Made by a program: the position numbers and the translations under genes
Assembly (NCBI GenBank): GCA_951230915.1
Contig: OX579639.1
Coordinates: 4,092,001-4,156,000 of the forward strand
Reading direction: 5' to 3'
Length of the DNA: 64,000 nt
From: Antitrichia curtipendula
Taxonomy: Eukaryota; Streptophyta; Bryopsida; Hypnales; Leucodontaceae
Shown: positions 23,974-33,275 of the stretch, piece after piece
Layout: each line of letters starts with the position of its first letter
Numbering within the stretch: position 1 is the stretch's first letter
Notes under the pieces: generated by a model
Databases searched by the model: none
What the model was told of the DNA's origin: nothing
Seen by the model: only the letters and a program-made list of their open reading frames with translations

Positions 23974-25644
23974 TGATAGTTAAGTGGTCTAGAATATTAA
24001 ATATCTACCTTTGCAAAAATAAATAAATCACTCGAAACTAGTGATCCCAAAGAAGAGAACAAATAAAGCAACATGTGAATTCAAGTTCAACCTTTCTCAT
24101 ACATGCAAAAGTCTTTGTTAAGTTTAGGTATTAAAATGTTGTTCATTTGAGAAACGTTAGTTTCTGGTCAAGTTTAAAACAACATTTGAAGGCCCCGCTT
24201 ATTTGATTGTCTAGTGTATTGGGCAACGTGTGGGTGATGCAAAGAAACCCGTTTCTAGTTGTGTGTAGAAACCTTTCAATAGAAGGATGGATGAATATGC
24301 CACAAACAATATCTCTTCTCCTAGAATTCCAAAATATGTAGAGATCAAGTGCAAATTAGTGCAAGAATTTGGTTCAACATAATGAATGGTTGCAATATTG
24401 CAGGGATGAACAAACTTGGAATTGGTTGCAAAGATGGAGGATTATACCTCTCACTAGACTAGTTAGTGATGAGTGTACACACTGAGAGCTTTAGATACAT
24501 GTGGATATGAAATATTGCAAATAGTGGTGGTGAAAGTAAGGCTTCTTGTTCTATTAATTAGGGCAATCAATGGTCGTCTCTCATGATGCAACAATTCATC
24601 ATCACGAACGTGGTTGAAATATGAATTGAAATATCTTTTCATCCAAAAGCACTCATTCATTTGAAGTAGTGATATTGTCAAAGACTTCATTGCAATTCAA
24701 CGATTTTATTGATTGAAAATTTGGAATATTCCTACTATAGAATACTCCCTTGAGATTCAATGTATCTTTTTCCAACATATTGTTGGTCAAAAGAAGGTCT
24801 TTGGATAGAAGGGGAGGTGTTTTGAAAAGTTAATCAATTACAAGAAATGAGCTATTTGCCAAGTGATTTTTCACGTGGCATAAGATTAAAAGTCCTATTA
24901 TTTACAAGGTAAGATTTGTCCTAAAAATACTCTAGACATTGTACTTGCAATTTTCTCAAAAAATATGGCATTGTATTTGAACTTTTAATATGGAATTTTA
25001 TGGTGTGCATATGTATAAGATTGGATAGTGAGTGTTGGATAAAATAGATTCAACCAATTGCAACATTTATCTAAATGTTTCAATCGAAAATCTTGGTTAA
25101 TTTTGTTCATATTGATTCACATTAGCTACCAATAAATTTTGAATCCTACTATACAATATCCGTATATTGCGTTTGAAGGGGCATCAATCTTTACTTTGAT
25201 TTGTTATAAAAATATTATAGAGCTATATTATTATATTTATACAATAATACTTTGGAATTTCACTTGTTGGTATATATATTCTATTTAGTGCAAATTTGTG
25301 TTAGGTAATGCTAAATAATGGATGTTAATCAATTGAATGGATTTGTGAATAACCTTATCTTATATGAGTTGGATAAGTTTTTTGTGGATGGATGAAAAAA
25401 AATATGATATTGGAGGTATGAGAATTAAAGAAGTATGATTTGGGTATTAAAGATATGACAATTATGGAAGTAAGATTCTGGATCAAGCACGTCAAACAAT
25501 TCTAATGCAATGGTAAAGACTTGCCTCATTGTTATGGTTTGAAATGCAATTTCCAACATCCATTTTGTATTTAAAAATTAATTAATTTTTAAATAGAATT
25601 CATGAAAACAAACATCTGAAATTCAGAATTCTTTTCCCAATACT
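23974..25644. other. AT-rich spacer without a supported gene
   Basis: Only short frames on both strands; no transposon ends or domains recognised. Confidence 0.5.
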
Positions 25645-26225
25645 CTTGGGTGGGTCACTCTATGTCTTTTCGAAAATCACGTGTGGCAAAGATTTTGGAC
25701 TCCCTATTTAGTTCTTAAAATTTAATCTTAACAACACAAACAGAAATTGAATAGATTTCCTACTTTGAAAGTTTATGTTTTGAATTATTTTTATTTTTAT
25801 TTGTTGATAACAATTAGTTACAAGTTTTTGAAGAAAAAAGCTACATTGTAGAGTTTGTAAATAATTTTTGGACCCTCTATTTAACTTTAAATTTTTTCTC
25901 TAAAAAATGATTTGAAAACAAAACAAAACAATATCTATTGAAAGTTTATTTTTCTTGAATATAGATGCAATGGTCATCCAAATGATTTCTCTATTAGTGT
26001 TTGAGTTGAAACACATGCCACTTTGGTTCATTTCTCAACCTATTCTAGAAGTCATTTCAAATGTTATTTGAGTTGAAACTTTTTGGCAACAGAAACCAGT
26101 GGTCATTATTAATCAAAATTCAAATTACAAGTTGAAATTACAATTTATTTAAAAAGAAATTAGAGTGTCAAAAAATCACTTTGCCACATGTGGTGTACAA
26201 AATCCCCATAAAATGACCCACCTAG
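25645..26225. mobile_element. Diverged member of MITE family M1
   Basis: The interior is collinear with 23338-23899, sharing 'gaaagtttatgttttgaatta', 'aattagttaca' and 'tttgagttgaaacacatgcca'. The ends CTTGGGTGGGTCACTCTATG and its inverted partner near 26205-26225 differ from the M1 ends. Flanks CCAATACT and ACAATATT match at 6 of 8 positions, consistent with an old 8-bp duplication. Confidence 0.55.
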
Positions 26226-26891
26226 ACAATATTCTATTTATAGTGTATTTGACATGAGTTGAAGTATGCAATAGTGACAAAAGTTTATCTTTGTGTTGAT
26301 TTGGATCCACTAACACATGGTATTACCAAATTGATCCATTAGTGCACTTCCTACATGTTTGAGAGGATATAATATTCTCTTGTATTCAAACTATTTGGTG
26401 TTGAATTTGAATATAATAACATTTACATGTTGAAATGACATTCAAATGAAAGATGATCATTGTGAAATTTTAAATTACTAGTATATATCTTATCATATTT
26501 TAGTACATAATTTGAATTCCAAGAGACAAATACAATGTCCTACATGTGGTTCTTTATAATTGTTTTGAAGAATAACATCCATAGTAAAATTGATGTCGTA
26601 ATATTCACAATTTATAATTCTAAGATTATGTCTTGTGCCTTGAAAAATTGGATAAGAAGGTAGTATCTTGTAACTTTTATGTTATTGTATAGCATCACAT
26701 TTGTATAGGAATTGTTTATAGATTTGCTAGAGCTCTCTATATGAGATCATTTTTAGTATATTAGTTAATTGCAATCCTCTTGGGACCTTGCTATTTTTGC
26801 ATATTTGGAAGTTATTTTCTAACTACTTTCATTGAATTTGTTTTGATGCTTTTGTAGAATTTCTATATTTTACTCCATTTGTTGCATAAAA
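26226..26891. promoter_or_regulatory. Immediate 5' flank of the receptor gene
   Basis: AT-rich flank of the receptor gene. TATA-like strings are common and none can be singled out; the 5' UTR and transcription start cannot be fixed from sequence. Confidence 0.2.
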
Positions 26892-26977
26892 ATGGCGTAC
26901 TTTTTCATGTGGATCACCACCTTCTTCTCAATTATGGCAATCTTTTGGAAATGCATGGATTTTGCATGGTCCACCTG
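26892..26977 (+). other. Receptor exon 1: hydrophobic N terminus (predicted)
   Basis: ATG at 26892 opens 28 codons plus two bases, ending at a strong donor CTG|GTGAGT. Spliced to the acceptor TTTTGTAG|G at 27458/27459 it restores a tryptophan codon and the frame of the main exon. The peptide starts MAYFFMWITTFFSIMAIF and looks like a signal anchor or membrane-inserting helix. Phase and splice sites agree, but without a transcript an alternative first exon cannot be excluded. No ATG follows the acceptor before codon 15 of the CNVIPRLEK region, so an upstream exon is needed. Confidence 0.55.
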
Positions 26978-29900
26978 GTGAGTTTAAATGTTCTGTATCA
27001 CATGTTAGTGATTCAAGAGTGCATGATAGAATATATTATTGTTCAAATTATAAATTCTATATGAATTAGTTTGAGCTATACAAATAGTTTTGTTTTAACT
27101 ATTATTTTTTTAGGCAAATTTAGAAATATATCGTTAGATTTTATTCGATAGACAACTCCATGATTGTGCCTAATGGTGAAGATTAGCAAAGGCAATTATA
27201 GAAATGGATGCTCAAACTTTTGGATATATAAAATAATTAATTTTTTCGTATGAATAAAAACGAATACTACAAAATACTAGCAAAATAATTCTAATTTACT
27301 GCAAATTATGTTGGACTTGACTTTTGGTTACATTATTATTGTTCACGAAAGTTTAATTTGTAGATCATATTTGATTACTTTATTCAATAATATAGGGTTA
27401 TTTCTCCCTCTATATCCTATCAAGATATCTCAATATAATAGACATTTGTATTTTGTAGGAAAGAGAAGGGGTTCTTACGAGTACAAAGTGAGCATTGTAA
27501 GAGATTGTGCAATGTTATACCGCGACTTGAGAAATGCTTGAAGGATATGAAAGCATCCTCAAAACAGAAAATATTGAATAAGAACCAATGTGTACATCTT
27601 TTGGACAAATTCATACTAGCCATAAAAGAGATGGACAAAATGCTTTCAAGTGCTACTGAGGATCTCAAGTTCCAATCTATTTTTGAAGAATTGGATCGTC
27701 TTCAAAAGAAAGTAGAGATTGTGGTTCAAAATTGCTCTAAACAAGATCGATGGTGTCATCTAGTAGCATTTCAACTCCAAAACAAAGAAACTTTTCGTGA
27801 GCTCCTTTTAGATTTGAAGTGTTGTTATGATACATCACGTGATATGTACTTACTGTGCCATCCACATCAATCAAACAATATCTTACCTATTCAATTTAAT
27901 GCGGCTATCTACGAACAAATCCTTGAAGATGGACAAGTACTTAAGAAGGAGCTTGAACTTGTACCTCAAGCAGAATTCTCAGAAGATTACCAATTAGCGC
28001 AACACCTATTGTTGAGACTTAGAAATTTGGAGCGAGTTGATGGTGGAGACTTGGATGCTTTGGAGGTTCTTAATGATTTCAAGACTCCAGATTTCATCAA
28101 TGAAATAGGTGCAGGAAGTAATGGACATGTATTCAAATCAAATTGGTTGGGTCTCACGTGCGCCACAAAAGTGTTGAAGGGCGATTCAAGTTTCCTCATC
28201 AATTCTAGAAATGGGTCTAATACTTTGGAGGGCAATTCAAAATATCTTAGCAATTCTCGGAAGGAGGCTGGCATCTTGGCAGGCTTGAGCCATCCAAATC
28301 TCGTCCAATTTTTTGGTTGTGGGATTAACAAAAACAATGATGAAAAAGATGGGAAAGTTGAAATTGGTGAAATGTATTTGGTGATGGAATTGATGGAAAC
28401 AAGCTTGTCTTCCATGTTGAAGAAGTCAAGAAAACCTTTCCCCTACTATGTTGCAATTGACATCATGCACCAAATTGCAAAAGGGGTATATTACCTTCAT
28501 GACATGCAAGTTGCTCATCTTGACTTGAAACCTGAAAATGTCTTGTCAAGTCAAATATTTGACAAGGATCCTTGTTGCATGTTCAAGATCACTGATTATG
28601 ATATTTCTCAATTAAAGGTCTACGACAATGCAAAACATTCAAAGCCATCAGAGTACACCTTTGGAACACCAGGTTATATGTCCCCTGAAATGATTAAGGG
28701 AAGTAAAACTCCATTGTATCCATTTCAAGCTGATGTGTGGTCATTTGCCATGATATGTTCAGAGATTCTATCAAGAAAGGTTCCATACTCTGGTTTGAAA
28801 CCAAAAGAATTTTATGATCAGATATCACGTACACATGGTAGGGGGAATAAAAGCTTTAGACCGAACCTACCCAACAATTGTGAAGAACTCACTAACTTAA
28901 TCCAAGAATGTTGGTCTCAAGACCCTCTTCAACGACCAACTTTTTCCCAAATTTGTGAAAGGCTCACAAATTTAAAGAAGTCTTTTTTGAAGGGAACATA
29001 TTCATGCCAGATGGTTCCGAAATTTGGTTTATCTTCGGGCCTAAGAGTTTTGAAGCTCGTCTCGAACCTTAAGAGATGTGAAGTCCATCTTGTTCCAAAG
29101 GTATGAAATGGTTGAACTACAAAACTCATTTAGTGAAGTTTGATTTTTGGAGTTCTTTTTAGTACTTGAAACTCATTGTTCTAATTATAGGGTATTATAT
29201 TTGAAATGAAAATGATTTAGCAAAATGACTTTTGTATTTGTACAGGTGGATGAATCCATTACACCTCCAAAAAAATTTATGGTTGATTTGGATCATCAAT
29301 TGTCCAAAGTCAAAGGACTTTTGAAAATGAACTATATAGGAATCGTTGGCATGGGTGGAATTGGCAAGACCACACTAGCAAGAGCAATCTTTGATGATGT
29401 GACCGTGAATTCATCATACCATGCATCATACTTTGTTGCACAATGCAAAGACTATCAAAGTTCGTTTGATATATTGTGCAAGATATTACCAGAACTTGGG
29501 AAGGAACAAAAACCTAAGACCTTGGGAGATGCCCAAAATATGATGAAAGAGCTCTTGGTTGAAAAGAAGGTTCTTTTGATATTAGATGATATCAAGGATG
29601 ATTCTCAAGTGCATGATATAGTACCTCCTGACATTGTACATGCTAGCAAGGGTACCACAATAATTCTCACAACACGCAATTGGAGAACAATACAATCATT
29701 TGTAGGCTTGGATGGGAAAGTGGACGTTGAAGTTTTGGATGAAAAGGTAGCAACAAAGCTTTTCACTACTCACCTTTCTTGGAGTGTAGCTCCATTATCC
29801 CCGGATTTTGAAAACTTACGCAAACATGTTGTGAAAGCTTGCAATGGCTTGCCTTTGAGCTTGAAAGTGATGGGTGCATTTCTGCGTGACAAAAAGAGGT

Positions 29901-32900
29901 TGCGGAGTTGGGAACGAGCATTACAAAGGATGGCAAGAGGAAAGAATTTGGATGATAATGAAGAAATTTGGAACACCTTACAAATAAGCTTTGATGGATT
30001 GACTAAGGATGTTGAAAAGAGGATGTTTTTGGATGTAGCTTGTTTCTTTTGCCGAGATGTATTTCCCCCAGGCATATCAAAGAACACAATCTTATACATG
30101 TGGTCCAAAGATGGCATCTTTCCAGTGGATGAATTGCAAAGATTGATCGACATGTCATTGTTGAAGGTCACTGAAGATGGTGACATTTTAGAAATGCATG
30201 ACCAATTGCGTGACATGGGACGGAATATTGCTAAAAATACAAGAATTTGGAAAGCGTCTATGATGCCAGAAATCAGATTCTCAAGCAAGGTAATACTCTA
30301 CTAGTACAAAAATTGTAAGTTTTCTTATATACTTCAAAATGTGGTTAGCAATAATTCAAATCCATATAATTTCAAGAATCATGAGTTTTGATATATGTTA
30401 GATATATCAATTGTCATTCGAAGCCTCTATATGAAGTTGTAATACAATCTAAATAGAACTTGTTTGATTGCAGGATGTTGAGGTTCTTGAAGGCATTTCT
30501 TGGCAAAGGGAAACAAACCATGCCTTGTCTTTGGATGAACATGACCAAAGCATTGATTTTGAAAAACTTCGTGTACTCATTATGGTGAACACTTTGAGCA
30601 ATTATGAAGCGTATTTTTACAACTTGGACTTATTACTTCAATTTGCTTTACATTGTTCTAAATTGGAGGCAATGATACTAAAAAGATTCCGAAAGTTGAT
30701 TCCATTGCGACCTGGACTTCCAAAAAATGCTACATTAACTTTGAACAAGAGAATATTAGATCTTTGCAGCACCTCTACATCACTAAAGATTCTTGATCTA
30801 TCTGGACTTGGGTTCCTTAAGCAATTACCAAACAAATTTGCATCAAGAACTACTCTATTGAGATTGAATCTTAGTTTTTGCAATGCATTGGCAGCATTGC
30901 CAGCGGAAGTAGGGAACTTGTCTTCCTTGACCACTCTTGATTTGAAATGGTGTTCAAGCTTGGTGGCATTGCCCTCGGAAGTGGGGAACTTATCTTTCTT
31001 GACTAGTCTTGATTTGGAAGAATGTTCAAGCTTGGTGGCGTTGCCAGTGGAAGTGGGGAACATGTCTTCTTTGACCACTCTCAATTTGGCTGGGTGTTCA
31101 AGCTTGGTGGCGTTGCCAGTGGAAGTGGGGAACGTGTCTTCTTTGACCACTCTCAATTTGGCTGGGTGTTCAAGCTTGGTGACATTGCCATCAGAAGTGG
31201 GGAACTTGTCTTCCTTGACCACTCTCAATTTGTCATGGTGTTCAAGTTTGGTGGCATTGCCATCAGAAGTAGGAAACTTGTCTTCCTTGACCACTTTTGA
31301 TTTGAAGGGGTGTTCACGCTTGGTGACATTGCCATCAGAAGTGGGGAACTTGTCTTCCTTGACCACTCTCAATTTGGAGGAATGTTCACGCTTGGTGACA
31401 TTGCCATCAGAAGTCGGAAACTTGTCTTCCTTGACCACTCTCAGTTTGTACAGGTGTTCAAGCTTGGTGACATTGCCATCTGAAGTGGGGAACTTGTCTT
31501 CCTTGACCACTCTCAATTTGGATGGATGTTCAAGCTTGGTGACATTGCCATCTGAAGTAGGGAACTTGTCTTCCTTGACTACTCTCAATTTGAAGGGATG
31601 TTCAAGCTTGGTGGCATTGCCATCTGAAGTGGGGAACTTGTCTTCCTTGACCACTCTCAATTTGGAGGAATGTTCAAGCTTGGTGACATTGCCATCAGAA
31701 GTCGGGAACTTGTCTTCCTTGACCACTCTCAGTTTGTCATGGTGTTCAAACTTGGTGGCATTGCCATCAGAAGTAGGGAACTTATGTTCCTTGACCACTC
31801 TTTATTTGCTTGGGTGTTTAAGCTTGGTGACATTGCCATCTGAAGTAGGGAACTTGTCTTCCTTGACCACTCTCAATTTGTCATGGTGTTCAAGCTTGGT
31901 GACATTGCCATCAGAAGTCGGGAACTTGTCTTCCTTGACCACTTTTAATTTGAAGGGGTGTTCACGCTTGGTGACATTGCCATCAGAAGTGGGGAACTTG
32001 TCTTCCTTGGCCACTCTCAATTTGGATGGGTGTTCAAGCTTGGTGACATTGCCATCTGAAGTGGGGAACTTGTCTTCCTTGACCACTCTCAATTTGTCAT
32101 GGTGTTCAAGCTTGGTGACATTGCCATCAGAAGTGGGGAACTTGTCTTCCTTGACCACTCTTGATTTGGAAGAATGTTCAAGCTTGGTGGCATTACTAGC
32201 AAAAGTGGGGAACTTGTCTTCCTTGACCACTCTCAATTTGAAGGGGTGTTCAAGCTTGGTGGCATTGCCCTCGGAAGTGGGGAACTTGTCTTCTTTGACC
32301 ACTCTGAATTTGTCATGGTGTTCAAGCCTGGTGACATTGCCATCAGAAGTGGGGAACTTGTCTTCCTTGACCACTCTTGATTTGGAAGAATGTTCAAGCT
32401 TGGTGGCATTACTAGCAAAAGTGGGGAACTTGTCTTCCTTGACCACTCTCAATTTGGAGGAATGTTCAAGCTTGGTGACATTGCCATCAAAAGTGGGGAA
32501 CTTGTCTTCCTTGACCACTCTCAGTTTGTACGGGTGTTCGAGCTTGGTGGCATTGCCATTAGAAGTGGGAAAATTGTCTTCCTTGACCACTCTCAGTTTG
32601 TACGGGTGTTCGAGCTTGGTGGCATTGCCATCAGAAGTGGGAAACTTGTCTTCCTTAAGGACTCTCAAATTGGATGGGTGTTCAAGTTTGGTGGCATTGC
32701 CTTCGGAAGTGGGAAACTTGTCTTCCTTGAGGACTCTCAAATTGGATGGATGTTCAAGCTTGGTGACATTGCCATCAGAAGTGGGGAACTTGTCTTCCTT
32801 GACCACTCTCAGTTTGTACGGGTGTTCGAGCTTGGTGGCATTGCCTTCGGAAGTGGGAAACTTGTCTTCCTTGAGGACTCTCAAATTAGATGGGTGTTCA

Positions 32901-33275
32901 AGCTTGGTGACATTGTCATCAGAAGTGGGAAACTTGTCTTCCTTGACCACTCTCAGTTTGTACGGGTGTTCGAGCTTGGTGGCATTGCCATCAGAAGTGG
33001 GAAAATTGTCTTCCTTGACCACTCTCAATTTGGATGGATGTTCAAGTTTCGTGGCATTGCCTTCGGAAGTGGGAAACTTGTCTTCCTTGAGGACTCTCAA
33101 ATTGGATGGGTGTTCAAGCTTGGTGGCATTGCCTTCGGAAGTGGGGAACCTGTCTTCCTTGACCACTCTCAAATTGGCTGGGTGTTCAAGCTTGGTGACT
33201 TTGCCAGCGGAAGTGGGGAACTTGTCTTTCTTGACCACTCTTGATTTGGAAGAATGTTTAGACTTGGTGGCATAG
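26892..33275 (+). CDS. Kinase-NB-ARC-LRR immune receptor (PNL class), 4 exons, 1857 aa deduced
   Basis: Intracellular NLR receptor. Family knowledge: NB-ARC is an ATP/ADP switch and LRRs govern recognition and autoinhibition. Coding exons 26892-26977, 27459-29100, 29246-30289 and 30474-33275 join in phase through GT-AG introns of 481, 144-145 and 184 bp. Layout: hydrophobic segment (about residues 1-26); helical region about 35-190, suggestive of a HeLo/RPW8 bundle; TKL-type kinase about 240-537 with GAGSNG (246), Lys 266, HLDLKPEN (382) and DYD (408); NB-ARC with GMGGIGKTT (611), LILDD (687), GTTIILTTR (712), GLPL (777), FLDVACFF and MHD (893); then about 33 LRRs of 24 residues from about 1045. 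The aspartate ending kinase-2 and FLDVACFF place the NB-ARC nearer TNL than CNL proteins. This kinase-NLR layout is known from mosses. The stop at 33273 is a TTG-to-TAG change inside an LRR, so the protein may be truncated. Exon 1 is the least certain part. Confidence 0.87.
27459..29100 (+). other. Receptor exon 2: helical domain and kinase domain
   Basis: Open from the acceptor at 27458 to the donor AAAG|GTATGA at 29100/29101. The first about 160 residues are helical and charged with regular leucines (VQSEHCKRLCNVIPRLEKCL...). The kinase follows: glycine loop, conserved lysine, non-RD catalytic loop HLD, DYD instead of DFG, GTPGYMSPE activation-segment end, and the RPT motif of subdomain XI. 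An insertion between beta-3 and helix C holds two similar stretches (KGDSSFLINSRNGSN and EGNSKYLSNSRKE), a small internal duplication. Confidence 0.92.
29246..30289 (+). other. Receptor exon 3: NB-ARC domain
   Basis: In frame (phase 0) from acceptor TTTGTACAG at 29245 to donor AAG|GTAATA at 30290, 348 codons. It contains the complete motif series in order: P-loop, kinase-2, RNBS-B, GLPL, RNBS-D (FLDVACFF) and MHD. All key residues needed for nucleotide binding are present, so the switch module looks functional. Confidence 0.95.
30474..33275 (+). other. Receptor exon 4: LRR domain
   Basis: Acceptor TTGATTGCAG at 30473; 933 codons to TAG at 33273-33275. After about 120 residues of NB-LRR linker come 33 complete repeats of consensus LSSLTTLNLxGCSSLVTLPSEVGN (24 residues, 72 bp) and a partial one. 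Many neighbouring repeats are nearly identical at DNA level. The stop replaces the second Leu of LVALPSEV (GTGGCATTG to GTGGCATAG). Confidence 0.93.

Noticed and set aside
23930..23975. Hairpin terminator or regulatory palindrome
   Set aside because: It is an ordinary TA-rich microsatellite.
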